DNA of 64,000 nt from Calothrix parasitica NIES-267 (GTDB lineage: Bacteria > Cyanobacteriota > Cyanobacteriia > Cyanobacteriales > Nostocaceae): the NCBI RefSeq assembly GCF_002368095.1, contig NZ_AP018227.1:7270123-7334122 (forward strand), in the 5' to 3' direction. The position numbers and the translations under genes were made by a program. The notes below the pieces were generated by a model. That model had not been told where the DNA came from, made no database searches, and was given only the letters and a program-made list of their open reading frames with translations. Each line of letters starts with the position of its first letter. Position 1 is the stretch's first letter. Of this stretch, positions 9,268 through 18,449 are shown in pieces.

Positions 9268-9579
9268 TTACCGAGAATTACGTTCGCAAACCAAAACTTC
9301 TGCAACTAATTCAGGTAAGTCAGCGAGGTCGGTATATCCTTCACAACCGCGAATAGGAGAGATAAATGTATAGTTAGGGTCGCATTCTGCGGTATCGTAA
9401 ACTTGAAGGTACCACCTATCAGGAAATCCAGCTACAGCGATTTCGATAATATACCAACTTTGACCAATGAGGCGGCAATCTATTATTGTAAACCAGTCTA
9501 AGTATTCGTCCGCAATAGTCCACTCGTTAAGAATGAATTCTAAAGCAATTTGCTTAGCCTCATTCGCCGTCAACTGCAT
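9268..9579 (-). CDS. Hypothetical protein, small acidic alpha/beta fold
   Basis: 103 aa (MQLTANEAKQIALEFILNEW... WYIIEIAVAGFPDRWYLQVYD). The N-terminal helix followed by Trp-rich strands recalls small immunity-type or YrhB-like proteins, but I cannot assign a family. It is the last gene of a three-gene minus-strand operon. The preceding stop at 9582 and its ATG at 9579 nearly touch, implying coupling to the CHAT-associated small protein. Confidence 0.55.
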   Translation of the reverse strand: MQLTANEAKQIALEFILNEWTIADEYLDWFTIIDCRLIGQSWYIIEIAVAGFPDRWYLQVYDTAECDPNYTFISPIRGCEGYTDLADLPELVAEVLVCERNSR

Positions 9580-9581
9580 TT

Positions 9582-9836
9582 TTACTCCTTATTTGTAACT
9601 TCAGGATAAAATCCTAATTGTTTGGATAATTCTTTTGCAATATGGATTAAAAACTTTGCACCTTCTTCGTTTCCGTTATGTGCAAATGATGTTGCTACTT
9701 GCATCGTTGATTTGATAAAGTCCGCATCAATTAACTCAGAATTAGCTTGAATAAGTTCTGGTTCTTTGCCATTTGGGCATTTTAATAATTGCTCAATTAA
9801 AATATAATATTGATTCTGACGCTCTTCTGAAGACAT
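9582..9836 (-). CDS. Stand-alone CHAT-associated N-terminal domain
   Basis: 84 aa matching the pattern I know from the N-termini of cyanobacterial TPR-CHAT proteases: YYILIEQLLKCPNGKEPELIQANSELIDADFI, then a helix ending GAKFLIHIAKELSKQLG. Here the domain is encoded alone, with no TPR or caspase-like part after it. It sits in an operon with a membrane protein upstream and a small acidic protein downstream. Family recognition is from memory; an adaptor role is inference. Confidence 0.6.
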   Translation of the reverse strand: MSSEERQNQYYILIEQLLKCPNGKEPELIQANSELIDADFIKSTMQVATSFAHNGNEEGAKFLIHIAKELSKQLGFYPEVTNKE

Positions 9837-9855
9837 AATTTTTTGTTTAGATTTA

Positions 9856-10287
9856 CTATTGTTCGAGACTTTGGTGCCATATTTTTTCCAACATTTCTAC
9901 TTGTTTTTGAAAAATATTAGCGCGATAAACTAAATATCTATCGTAAAAATAAATTACGGTTCCAATGCAAAATGGTACAAATAAGAAAAACCATCTCCAC
10001 AAATTCTGAGTTTGATAATTTGCTGATAAATGTGATAAATTTATTTTTGTTTCATTTGAGTTTAAATATAGGTTCGATAAATCCTGATTTATAAGCGAAT
10101 TAGTCTTTAGCAAATATGCAGAACATTCGCTATCAGTTATTTGCTTGTAGATAGCAACATTTTGCTGGGTTTTAACAAACTCCACATGTTGTTCCCATAC
10201 CCAACCAAATACTGTTAAGCTAGGAAAAACAATTGCGAAAGTAATTAAACTAACAGCAAATACATTGACAAGCTTTAAATTCATCAT
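9856..10287 (-). CDS. Two-TM membrane protein, unknown
   Basis: 143 aa with a first membrane segment at about 8-29 (VFAVSLITFAIVFPSLTVFGWVW) and a second at about 95-115 (WFFLFVPFCIGTVIYFY). Between them is a 65-residue, probably periplasmic, loop. The C-terminal ~28 residues form an amphipathic helix. It is the first gene of a three-gene operon (gaps of 19 and 2 bp). No family recognised. Confidence 0.55.
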   Translation of the reverse strand: MMNLKLVNVFAVSLITFAIVFPSLTVFGWVWEQHVEFVKTQQNVAIYKQITDSECSAYLLKTNSLINQDLSNLYLNSNETKINLSHLSANYQTQNLWRWFFLFVPFCIGTVIYFYDRYLVYRANIFQKQVEMLEKIWHQSLEQ

Positions 10288-10444
10288 GGCTCTTATTCTT
10301 AATATCAGTTGAAGCCATTCTGTATACTTTTATAAAGCATTAAATTTAATTAATAATCGGTAATTATAGTAACGAGAAGGTCAGGATAATAAAATAATTG
10401 CGATTATCTACTCTTGTGTTAGTAGTACAGAGGGTTTTAAGAAG

Positions 10445-10466
10445 CCCCCCCGAATGAACGGGGGGG
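10445..10466. terminator. Strong G/C hairpin CCCCCCCG / CGGGGGGG
   Basis: A perfect 8-bp stem with a 6-nt loop. It lies about 160 bp upstream of the minus-strand three-gene operon start, so it does not terminate that operon. There is no U-tract. It may be a repeat or a transcription-blocking structure. Confidence 0.4.
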
Positions 10467-10721
10467 TAGAGGGGAATCTCTGCGTAAATCCTATAGAAGT
10501 TATATCAGTCAGCAAATGAGTAAGAACTCAAAGCTGTCACCCTTTGAATTATTAAATTAATTAAGCTTGTACTCAAGGAGTTGTAATCTAACTATAGTAG
10601 GGGTTTTGAATTTATTAGGGGGTATGGGTTCTAGTATTTTCGGTTAGGGGTGCTAGTACTTATGAAGTGGGGGTCTAGCATTTTGTACTCATTATTTGGC
10701 ATTGCTGATTCAAAATATGAA

Positions 10722-10794
10722 TAGCCCCCCAGCCCCCAATTCTGGGGGAGAAATGTATTTTAAATTCCCCCAATTTTGGGGGATTTAGGGGGCT
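10722..10794. repeat. 73-bp MITE-like palindrome (copy 2)
   Basis: Second copy of the TAGCCCCC...GGGGGCT palindrome at 9006-9078, same length and same ATGAA flank, with internal substitutions and a duplicated CCCCCA arm. Confidence 0.8.
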
Positions 10795-11213
10795 GGTATT
10801 AATGGTCAAAATCAATTCATGTCTGTATTCAGCAAAGCCCATTATTTTATAAGCGAATAGGGAATGGGGGATAGGGAATGGGTAACTAGTAATTGGGAAT
10901 AGAAGATTATGTGAGATTCTAGAAACCGGGTTTCTGGAATTTTATAAATCATTTGGGATTACTATATAAATAAATATTGCAGTGATAAAATATACAAATA
11001 TCTAGTTTAAAAAAATAATAATTTTCTGGTTATTTATGACGTTTTATGCACTATTGGTAACAGAAATTTTCTTATCAAGTTAACTGTATAATATTTACTA
11101 AATTATTTTTTCTTATTCCCTATTCCCTTGGATTATCAAACGTAATTTATTTTTCTTAATTTTTATAATTCATTTAAAAAGATAAATAATTTATCATTGA
11201 GAAAAATGTTGGG

Positions 11214-12182
11214 ATGCAAGAAATGCAAATAGCTAAAGATGTGACTCAACTTATCGGTAGAACCCCGTTAGTTGAATTAAATAAAATTCCTCAAGAAGCA
11301 GGATGTGTTGCCAGAATTGTGGTGAAGTTGGAAGGAATGAATCCCGCAGCTTCGGTAAAAGACCGTATCGCTGCGAATATGGTTAAGAAGGCTGAGGAAC
11401 AGGGATTTATTAAACCAGGAAAAAGTATTTTAGTAGAACCAACATCAGGTAATACTGGGATTGGATTAGCGATGGTAGCAGCAGCGCTGGGCTATCGTTT
11501 AATATTGACAATGCCAGAAAGCATGAGTTTGGAAAGACGAGCTATGCTCAAGGCTTATGGAGCTACTTTGGAACTAACCCCAGCCCAAGGAGGAATGCGG
11601 GGAGCAATTTCTAAAGCTGAAGAAATTGTAGCGAATACCGAAAATGCTTATATGTTGCAGCAATTTCAAAATCCAGCCAATCCGCAAATTCATCGCGAAA
11701 CCACCGCAGAGGAGATTTGGGAAGACACTGACGGAGAAGTTGATTTCCTAATCGCTGGTGTTGGTACCGGTGGAACAATTACCGGAATCGCTGAAGTAAT
11801 CAAAGAACGAAAGCCAAGTTTTCAAGTAATTGCTGTAGAACCTAAAAATAGTCCCGTCCTCGGTGGTGGACAAGCGGGACCTCATAAAATCCAAGGTATT
11901 GGTGCTGGATTTATCCCAGACGTTTTACGTCAAGACTTGATTGATGAGATAGTTACCGTCACCGATGAAGAATCGATGAGTATGGGGAGACGTTTGGCTA
12001 AAGAGGAAGGAATATTATCCGGTATCTCCTCCGGTGCTGCTTTATGTGCTGCGATTGAAATTGCTAAGCGTCCGGAGAACAAAGGACGTTTGATTGTAAT
12101 GATTCAGCCTTCCTTTGGAGAAAGATATTTGAGTTCCCCGATGTTTCAAGATTTAGGAAGGGAAGTTGCTACTGTTGGTTGA
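11214..12182 (+). CDS. cysK: Cysteine synthase A (O-acetylserine sulfhydrylase)
   Basis: PLP enzyme that makes cysteine from O-acetylserine and sulfide. The 322-aa protein has the PLP lysine in the NPAASVKDR block (about 46), the substrate loop PTSGNTG, the phosphate-binding [10 protein letters not shown] turn and the terminal [10 protein letters not shown] signature. Length and motifs are those of CysK, without the CBS domain of cystathionine beta-synthase. It is monocistronic. The first ATG is followed by a second at codon 4; either could start. Confidence 0.95.
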   Translation: MQEMQIAKDVTQLIGRTPLVELNKIPQEAGCVARIVVKLEGMNPAASVKDRIAANMVKKAEEQGFIKPGKSILVEPTSGNTGIGLAMVAAALGYRLILTMPESMSLERRAMLKAYGATLELTPAQGGMRGAISKAEEIVANTENAYMLQQFQNPANPQIHRETTAEEIWEDTDGEVDFLIAGVGTGGTITGIAEVIKERKPSFQVIAVEPKNSPVLGGGQAGPHKIQGIGAGFIPDVLRQDLIDEIVTVTDEESMSMGRRLAKEEGILSGISSGAALCAAIEIAKRPENKGRLIVMIQPSFGERYLSSPMFQDLGREVATVG

Positions 12183-12521
12183 TTGTTAATTACTACATGA
12201 CTTGTAGGTTGGGTTAGACACGAAAGTAAATTAGTTTATTTTTATAAATTAAATTCCGAAGTGTCGTAACCCAACATCGATTTTTTGTGATTGATTCAAT
12301 ATGCTTGTATAACCTACGAGTCGTCATGTTGGGTTTAATATGTTTCATATTGCTTTTGCCTAACCTAATATACAACTTTAGTCCTGCATTCAAGGAATAA
12401 ATTCCTTGCTACGAACTTGTAAAAATAAAAAAATCTCCCTTGGTTCAAGGGAGAAAAATAAGTAGTTGATTAGAATGTTTGTAATCAGAAAGTCTTTAGA
12501 AAGCCTTTTGTATGAAGTTGA
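12183..12521. other. Intergenic region with a diverged GTAGGTTGGG repeat and a terminator
   Basis: About 340 bp between convergent cysK and a PEP-CTERM gene. A diverged single copy of the 195-bp repeat unit of 25857-26416 is visible (12205-12370: GTAGGTTGGGTTAGACAC..., GTCGTAACCCAACATCG...). The only other feature is the hairpin at 12434-12454. Confidence 0.65.
12434..12454 (-). terminator. Rho-independent terminator (probably bidirectional)
   Basis: A perfect 9-bp stem, TCTCCCTTG / CAAGGGAGA, with a 3-nt loop. On the minus strand it is followed by a T-run (AGATTTTTTTATTTTT), fitting termination of the PEP-CTERM gene ending at 12522. An A-rich upstream flank makes it usable for cysK too. Confidence 0.75.
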
Positions 12522-13421
12522 TTAGATGTCAGAAGACTTGCGCTTTCGCTTTAAAGAAGAAGCAGCTAAACCACTGATAGCAACTAATCCTAAAATAGAA
12601 GTTGGTTCTGGTACTTTTCTTGCGAGCTTCTTGCTACCTCTATAGTAATTTAATCCAGTAATTGCTCCACTTCCAGATAAATTAACATAAAATTCTGAAA
12701 CTCTTTGACCACCGAAATCGAAATTGTATTCTCTAAGTGAATTTTCATCTGTCACTTTACCGTTCTTTGTCCCTCTCTGACGCGTCATTTGAGTAACATA
12801 CTGGGAACTTGCGAGTGTTAATACTTCAGAATTACCTTGTCCAGCTTGCTCTACAACATCATCATCTGTTTCATCAAATTTAAATTTAATTAAGTCATCT
12901 TGACCAGCAAATCTCACCATGAATTGTGGTAGTTTCTCTTCATCAAGGTCTAGTAATCCAATGCTATCGAATTCAACCCCACCTTTATCAGTGAAATCGA
13001 ATTTCATAATTCCACCTACATTATCATCTGGCCCTCTATTTTTACTTTCCTGAATTATGAGGACTTTATCTTGAGCTTCAGTATCATATTTAATGCCATT
13101 ATATTCACCTTTTCCAGTCAGCAAATCGTCGTCTTCTCCTCCTGCAACACTAGTGTCATACAGCCACAATCTTTTTCCTCTTTTTTGGTTAATATTGTTT
13201 TTCTTCACAGAAGACATTTCTAAACCATAAGAACTCCAAAGTTTATCAATACTTTTGTTTTTATGCTTGTTTGGATTGTCATCTTTTGTAAGACCGACCT
13301 GTACTTCATCAAAATTGATAGTTGTTAAACTAGCCGCTTGAGCGGGATTTGCAGCAACCGTTACAGCAGTTGCTAATAATGCACCAATACTAAGTCTTGA
13401 ACATAATTTATTTAATTTCAT
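12522..13421 (-). CDS. PEP-CTERM exosortase-sorted exported protein
   Basis: 299 aa with a Sec signal peptide (about 1-29, ending NPAQA-A), a secreted beta-rich domain and a C-terminal PEP-CTERM tail: VPEPTSILGLVA, a hydrophobic helix, then SLKRKRKSS. The tail directs cleavage and anchoring by exosortase and export to the outer surface or extracellular polymer. It is a paralogue of the next gene: both share LTTxxxxVxFDE, LWLYDTS, TGKGxY, a VLIIQExK strand, GLLDxD and SLREYxFxFxQ blocks. The ligand is unknown. No exosortase is in the window. Confidence 0.88.
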   Translation of the reverse strand: MKLNKLCSRLSIGALLATAVTVAANPAQAASLTTINFDEVQVGLTKDDNPNKHKNKSIDKLWSSYGLEMSSVKKNNINQKRGKRLWLYDTSVAGGEDDDLLTGKGEYNGIKYDTEAQDKVLIIQESKNRGPDDNVGGIMKFDFTDKGGVEFDSIGLLDLDEEKLPQFMVRFAGQDDLIKFKFDETDDDVVEQAGQGNSEVLTLASSQYVTQMTRQRGTKNGKVTDENSLREYNFDFGGQRVSEFYVNLSGSGAITGLNYYRGSKKLARKVPEPTSILGLVAISGLAASSLKRKRKSSDI

Positions 13422-13777
13422 TTTTTATTCCCTTCTCTTTAGTATTCTTATTTATTGATTTCTATATCAGTTGTAAGAGATTAAAAAGATAAATAGGTTA
13501 GCGGTAAATAAATACTCTCTCAATATTGCAGATATTTAAATCAAAGTTAAAGTAAAGGTGCTACGTTGAATTACTAATATTGAAGTTGAGACAAATGGAT
13601 GTATCTAAGTGTTTAAGCTTAATTCAGCTACTGCATAGTATTCTCTACGTGATATTGGTTAGTATTCACTAAATTATCATAGAAAAAGCCCCTTTTTGAG
13701 GGGCAGATGGAGAGATTAAAAAAGCAATTTTATTAAAAAATTTTTGTTATAAATTTGTTCGATTATCTAAAAATTTT
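13422..13777. other. Spacer between the two PEP-CTERM genes
   Basis: 357 bp, AT-rich, no gene. It contains the terminator of the upstream paralogue (13688-13704) and presumably a separate promoter for the downstream one, so the pair is probably not a single operon. Confidence 0.6.
13688..13704 (-). terminator. Rho-independent terminator
   Basis: A GCCCC / GGGGC stem with a 7-nt loop. Read on the minus strand it is followed by TTTTTC. It lies about 75 bp past the stop of the PEP-CTERM gene at 13778-14671. Confidence 0.75.
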
Positions 13778-14671
13778 CTAAGATGAGCGCTTGCGTTTAA
13801 TAGTAGCTACAGCAGCAGTTCCGAACAGTAAGCTTAAAATAGAAGTTGGTTCCGGTACTTTTCTCTTAATTGTCCGTTCGTAGTCTAAATAAGTTACCGC
13901 TCCACTTCCAGGTAAAGTAATATCAAGCTGTTTAATATTTTGCGAGAAATTAAATTCGTATTCTCTTAAAGAATTATCACCTTTGAGAGCATTACCATCC
14001 CAATCTTTACTTAACAAAGTAACCATCGGGTCATTTTCATCAGCATCTAATCCAAACTGAAACTGTTGAGTAGTATCATCAATAAAAGTGAAATTAAAGA
14101 TTGGTTGACCGGGGTCGTCGAAATCTAGTAAACCTATGTTATTGAAATCAACACCCATTTCATCGGTAAAATTAAATGAAATTGTACCGGGATTGTTACG
14201 GTTCGCATAATCATCTGGTTGACCTTTATTCTCCTGGATTATCAATACATTTCCTTGGTCGGGAGAATCATATTTAATCCACTGATTATTTTTAGCTTTA
14301 TACTTACCTTTTCCGGTTGCTAAATCCGGGTCATCACCAGTACAAATATTAGTGAATCCATTTGTAGATACACCCCTTGGTTTACCTTTAGCTTTCGGTC
14401 TACAGCTACTATCGTACAACCATAATTCTTTAACGCTTGAATCCATTTCTAAACCATAATCAGCCCAAAGATTATCAAGTTTTTGACCTCCTCTTTTCAA
14501 AGGATTTTTACCAACACCAACATTTTCATCGAAATCAATTACAACATCTTTCTTAACTGTTGTGTATTGATTTGTCAGACTGACTGCTTGTGCGGAGTTG
14601 TTTCCGAAAGCACCTAGTAGAGTAATTAAAGTACTTATAGATATAGTTGATAATTTCTTTATATTTAGCAT
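13778..14671 (-). CDS. PEP-CTERM exosortase-sorted exported protein (paralogue)
   Basis: 297 aa, with a signal peptide (residues 1-29, ending NSAQA-V) and a C-terminal VPEPTSILSLLFG, hydrophobic helix and KRKRSS tail. The mature domain aligns along its length with the product of 12522-13421, with an added Cys-containing loop (SSCRPKAKGKPRG, TNICTGDD) that could form a disulfide. A local tandem duplication followed by divergence is the simplest history. Surface or sheath role inferred. Confidence 0.88.
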   Translation of the reverse strand: MLNIKKLSTISISTLITLLGAFGNNSAQAVSLTNQYTTVKKDVVIDFDENVGVGKNPLKRGGQKLDNLWADYGLEMDSSVKELWLYDSSCRPKAKGKPRGVSTNGFTNICTGDDPDLATGKGKYKAKNNQWIKYDSPDQGNVLIIQENKGQPDDYANRNNPGTISFNFTDEMGVDFNNIGLLDFDDPGQPIFNFTFIDDTTQQFQFGLDADENDPMVTLLSKDWDGNALKGDNSLREYEFNFSQNIKQLDITLPGSGAVTYLDYERTIKRKVPEPTSILSLLFGTAAVATIKRKRSS

Positions 14672-15082
14672 CCTGTTTTTATCTCTGGAAGATGAATAAG
14701 TTAATTAGATTTGTCTCTCTATATCAGTGATAAGTGATTTCTCCTGTCAGTAGTTAAACTGACAGCAAATTTTCTATCAATAACTATGTAGAATTGTTTG
14801 AAGTTACTGTGAATGTTCACCGTATTAATACTTACTAATGCGGTGAAAGCTGCTTTTTGACTGAGTTTTAGATAGTCTTAAATAATTTAAATACGAAATC
14901 GTGATTTTCACATTGATGGAGACGTAGCAGTGCTACGTCTCTACAACAGTTTTGGGTCTCAGACAAAGTATTAGTAGCTATAGTTCAATAAATAATTACA
15001 GTGGAACCGGACGGTTAAAGAGAGATGTCGGTTCCACAATAGTTTTAATTGTTTTATACTATTTTCTTGAATTGCAAATTAT
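14672..15082. other. Intergenic region with one palindromic repeat
   Basis: 412 bp without a supportable gene. It holds the promoter side of the PEP-CTERM gene and the second copy of the GAGACGTAGCA hairpin (14919-14941). Confidence 0.6.
14919..14941. repeat. Perfect 11-bp hairpin GAGACGTAGCA / TGCTACGTCTC (copy 2)
   Basis: Identical stem to 2413-2435, here with a G loop and the same CTACAA extension on its right side. An interspersed REP-type element. Confidence 0.65.
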
Positions 15083-16219
15083 TTACGATGAACGAAATAA
15101 TACTCTTCCGGGGAGAATTTCGTCGTTGATTTTGGCATATACTCGCAGACAAGCGGAAACTTCTCCGGATATACCTCCGGTTTCTATTTGTAAGTCGTCT
15201 TTTGAGAAAGAATAAATATCTGCATAGGTTCCCCACAATGGACGAATTTGGACGTTTATTCCTGCTTGTCGTGCTTGTTGTGCTGAATAATCTAAGGTAC
15301 GACGTGCTTCTTGTTGCAGTTTTCCCCACCAGGAAAAACGGTCAACGCATGGTAAATAAGTTAATGAATGTATGGCTTCGTCTAAATCAAGTCTGGCTCG
15401 CAAGGCTATTGTACTATTAGTATTAAAAGTTACTCTTACTTTATTGAAACGTTCTATTAATGCTGCGATATACTTAGGCTTTTCTGCTAATCTGAGCGAG
15501 CGAACGCCGAATCTGTCAACGCTTCTTAAAGCATGGTGTAAATGCGGGTCTATTTCGATAAATTTGAGACAAGTAGAAACTATTCCGGCAAGTATATCTA
15601 ATTCAGTACCGCTTCTTTGAATTTGCAGTCGTTCGTCAAAATCAACTGTATTGGAAAAGCATAATCCCGAAGCTTGAATATTACCTTTTAAACCGGGGTA
15701 GATATGTTCGGAAGTGGAAAATGGAAGTTGCTGTAGAGAAGCTTTATCTTCCGTTGTACTGAGTGTAATTAGTTGACTAGAAATTTGCGATCGCAAATTA
15801 TCGGCTTGTGTTTGAGGTATCCGTAAAATCAGTCGCTGCATCTCGTTCCATAGTTGAGCATCATCATTGTTGTAAAAATTATATTCACCGATATATTGGG
15901 ATAATTCTTTGTTTTGAAGCAGGTTTTCAGCAATTGGTTTTAATTTTATTTCCTTAGATGCTTGGGGTAATTGCTGATTTTTAACTGGTTCAAACACATC
16001 TGACCATAAGGAATCCTCTTCTGTATTATTACTCTGATTCTGAGAATTTAAAATTACATCTAATTCCTGTAACAGTTCTCGACAAGCATTGCTTCCGGGG
16101 TCGGAAACTTCGGTTTTCAAAGCTTCTTGTAACTCGGTTCGCAATCCTAATAGTTTTAGTCGTAGTAACCAAGCTAGTTTTGAATCTTTGGTATTTAATA
16201 ACTTGTTTAGGTTGAGCAT
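15083..16219 (-). CDS. Conserved-looking hypothetical protein, 378 aa
   Basis: No family recognised. The N-terminal ~80 residues are helical and leucine rich, residues 85-115 are polar, and the C-terminal 200 residues are a mixed alpha/beta domain with IRPLWGTYADIYSFSKDDLQIETGG near the end. No signal peptide or transmembrane helix. It is the last gene of a loose minus-strand series that begins with the SrfC-like and SrfB-like genes (25.3 to 15.1 kb), so a functional link is possible but spacing is large (EEP gene 145 bp upstream). Confidence 0.6.
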   Translation of the reverse strand: MLNLNKLLNTKDSKLAWLLRLKLLGLRTELQEALKTEVSDPGSNACRELLQELDVILNSQNQSNNTEEDSLWSDVFEPVKNQQLPQASKEIKLKPIAENLLQNKELSQYIGEYNFYNNDDAQLWNEMQRLILRIPQTQADNLRSQISSQLITLSTTEDKASLQQLPFSTSEHIYPGLKGNIQASGLCFSNTVDFDERLQIQRSGTELDILAGIVSTCLKFIEIDPHLHHALRSVDRFGVRSLRLAEKPKYIAALIERFNKVRVTFNTNSTIALRARLDLDEAIHSLTYLPCVDRFSWWGKLQQEARRTLDYSAQQARQAGINVQIRPLWGTYADIYSFSKDDLQIETGGISGEVSACLRVYAKINDEILPGRVLFRSS

Positions 16220-16363
16220 GAGAAATTGGGAATGGGTAATAGGTTTAAGTATTTATGCTCTTTAATATTGGTAGATAGCGACTAACTTATTTTTACAGGT
16301 CTGATATACGAATTACCGCAAATAATACATTTAACAAATTCCCAATCCCCAATCCTCAATTCC

Positions 16364-17380
16364 CTAATCCTTAAACCGAAACTTCACCATCACGGGTAAA
16401 TGGTCGGAAGCTTGTTTCGCTTCATCAACTATTCTCCATTCAATTACTTCTATATTTTTCGGAGTATAGAAAACGTAATCGAGCTTAACTTCAGGTTTAT
16501 CTGAGGGAAAAGTAGCAATTTGAGGATTATTCAAAGCTTCCGGTGGAAAAGCAGATTTTATCGAAGCAGTTTTCAACAAAATATCTACAGTTGGTTCTGG
16601 ATTTTCTGGTATCGGTGGAACCGTACTATTAAAATCACCCACTAACAATACCGGGTGTTCATCAACGTATTCTGAAAGCAATTTTTGAATATATTCGGTT
16701 TGTTTCTTTCGGGTTGGTGCGTCAAATGCTTCTAAATGTACGTTAATTAAAATAAGCGAACGATTATCAATTTGAATTTCGCTTACCTGTGCAACTCTAT
16801 CTAAATAAAGAGCGTTGTAGAAAAAAGGTTTGCTTGCTACTTTATCTAATACTATACGTCTGTTTTTGTTAATAGGATAGCGACTGAATACAGCTTGTCC
16901 AGACAAAATTCTGCCGAAGTGAGCGGAAAACGGCCAGTAGGGAAATGGTACGTAAGTTTTATCCCAGTTAATTGCTATTGCTGCTTGGTTAAAAGAAAGC
17001 GCTTTTGCTAATTCTGAAACTTGATTGACTTTAAAGGAACGCTTGGAATCTAAATCAATTTCTTGGAAACTAATAAAATCAGCATTTAACGGTTTGAGAG
17101 CATCAATAACAGTTTTCAAATTATCGTCAAACAGCTTTTTATCTCTATCAACTGCTTTATTATTAGTTAAACCAGAGAGATAACCAATATTGTAAGTAAT
17201 AATCGTAAATTCATTTTTATTCTTCGTTGGTGGTGATGCTGGGTAATTAACAACTTCTACATACTTTTCGCGGGGATAAGCGTTTGAACTAGCCCAGAAA
17301 TAGAAGATAACTACTGCGAATACAACCACCCCTAGACTAACTCCGCCAATTTTAAGTATAGCTGGGAGAAGATTTTTCAT
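16364..17380 (-). CDS. Membrane-anchored endonuclease/exonuclease/phosphatase (EEP) family protein
   Basis: 338 aa from the Met at 17380 (MKNLLPAILKIGG); the longer frame to 17458 adds 26 unlikely residues. Residues 5-30 form a signal anchor. The EEP domain follows: FTIITYNIGYLSG (metal-site Asn), DFISFQEIDLDS (catalytic Glu), LINVHLEAF (His/Asn block), VLLVGDFNS (Asp-Asn pair) and a final DHLPVMVKF (catalytic His). This is the Mg-dependent phosphodiesterase fold of sphingomyelinases, inositol phosphatases and DNases. The exported location favours a lipid or extracellular nucleic acid substrate, but this is undetermined. Confidence 0.85.
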   Translation of the reverse strand: MKNLLPAILKIGGVSLGVVVFAVVIFYFWASSNAYPREKYVEVVNYPASPPTKNKNEFTIITYNIGYLSGLTNNKAVDRDKKLFDDNLKTVIDALKPLNADFISFQEIDLDSKRSFKVNQVSELAKALSFNQAAIAINWDKTYVPFPYWPFSAHFGRILSGQAVFSRYPINKNRRIVLDKVASKPFFYNALYLDRVAQVSEIQIDNRSLILINVHLEAFDAPTRKKQTEYIQKLLSEYVDEHPVLLVGDFNSTVPPIPENPEPTVDILLKTASIKSAFPPEALNNPQIATFPSDKPEVKLDYVFYTPKNIEVIEWRIVDEAKQASDHLPVMVKFRFKD

Positions 17381-17648
17381 TGTATAAATGATTAATAGAT
17401 GATTTTCACCCAAAGGGTGTGGATTATTAATTATCGCCCAGAGGGTGCGGTTCATCAAGAAAATTAGAGAAAATATAAATTATTAATAAATAAAAATAAT
17501 CATGAGGTAGTTTATGGTTAATTATCTGAATGGGCATTTATAATTATTTAAATAAATTTTGAAGTTGGAAGCTCAGTCCAGAAAATATTTATAATTGAAT
17601 AATACAAAATAGATATTTAATTATTTAAGACAAAATAAGTATAGGATA

Positions 17649-17915
17649 ATGAAAAATATTTCAGAATGTTGGTTTGACGATAGAAAGACAGTAAAAATAA
17701 TAAAGGATAGAGTTGGTATTATTAAAGATGGTAGTCTTCTTACAGAAGATAATCCCACTAATTTTGAAAGTAGATTAAGTCTTTGCAGTTTACCCGAACA
17801 ATTTAGAAAAGATGGGCTAAAAATTATCTTCAGTGGAGAGATTAAAGAAATTTACCCAAACGAACGTTGGGCTAGTACACCTTTAAAAATCACCGATTTT
17901 GAGGTTGTAGAATAA
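17649..17915 (+). CDS. Small OB-fold-like hypothetical protein
   Basis: 88 aa with the pattern LPEQFRKDGLKIIFSGEIKEIYPNERWASTPLKITDFEVVE. This closely resembles a small OB-like domain I have seen in Bacteroidetes lipoproteins and in cyanobacteria, with no known activity. There is no signal peptide here, so it is probably cytoplasmic. It is a single gene against the direction of its neighbours. The start ATG follows a weak AGGATA. Confidence 0.6.
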   Translation: MKNISECWFDDRKTVKIIKDRVGIIKDGSLLTEDNPTNFESRLSLCSLPEQFRKDGLKIIFSGEIKEIYPNERWASTPLKITDFEVVE

Positions 17916-17976
17916 CCTTATAAAGATAATTTTGAAGGTTACACAAACTCTGGTGAGATTTAATGTTTTAACGTCG

Positions 17977-18072
17977 CTATAACGAAGCACTTCTTTGTCC
18001 AACAAATACACTCAGCAATACAACCACTACACCAATCGTTTGAATTAACGTAAATGTCTGTTGTAGAACAAC
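17977..18072 (-). pseudogene. Remnant of an EamA/DMT-family transporter C-terminus
   Basis: The minus strand encodes VVLQQTFTLIQTIGVVVVLL followed by SVFVGQRSASL and a stop. This has the last-helix pattern of EamA (drug/metabolite) transporters, where a TLIQ..G..L...G helix ends the protein. No start or preceding helices are in frame upstream, so it is a gene relic. Confidence 0.5.
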
Positions 18073-18380
18073 CTATGTGCATTTGATTTTAAAATTATTC
18101 GCTTTTTCTCAATTCTTTCTTAACTGCAATTACAAGCAATCAAGAAAAAGTATTCTTAATTACGTTAATCTACTCGCGAAAATGAGAAACGCATAAGTTT
18201 AGTTTATGGCAATATCGGCGATCGCGCAAAATTAACTTATACGTATCTTTTATAGTACATAAGTACTGCAACATCATGTAAGATGTTCTTGGTAATCACA
18301 AGTGCGGACAAGATTTATTTTTGTTCGCTTTTTCTACTGCAATTTTATCATTATTATCTTTCAGCTTGCTGCAAATCCTA

Positions 18381-18449
18381 GTAGGGTGCTGTCACGGCAC
18401 AAATATCTAAAATTTTAAATTATGCTTTTGAAAATGCCGTGACGCACCA
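18381..18449. repeat. Palindromic repeat GTAGGGTGCTGTCACGG... GACGCACC (copy 1)
   Basis: Imperfect terminal inverted repeats (GGTGC-GTCACGGCA / TGCCGTGACGCACC) enclose about 35 bp of AT-rich DNA. Copies: 18913-18980, 19029-19102, 27013-27081, 43889-43953. The first two bracket the membrane-protein gene at 18450-18911 almost base to base. Confidence 0.8.

Larger units (their letters stand above)
10288..11213. other. 927-bp intergenic region with hairpins and a short tandem motif
   Basis: No gene is supportable here. Contents: a perfect 8-bp C/G hairpin (10445-10466), a triplicated GGG-N-CTAG motif (10624-10685), a TAGCCCCC MITE (10722-10794), a shortened CCGGGTTT hairpin repeat (10910-10967), then 230 bp of AT-rich DNA that must carry the cysK promoter. 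Confidence 0.65.
17916..18449. other. Intergenic region with a decayed transporter fragment and a palindromic repeat
   Basis: 535 bp. It contains the tail of an EamA-type transporter (17977-18072, minus), a HIP1 site at 18218 and a GTAGGGTGC...GACGCACC palindrome (18381-18449). No intact gene. Confidence 0.6.
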
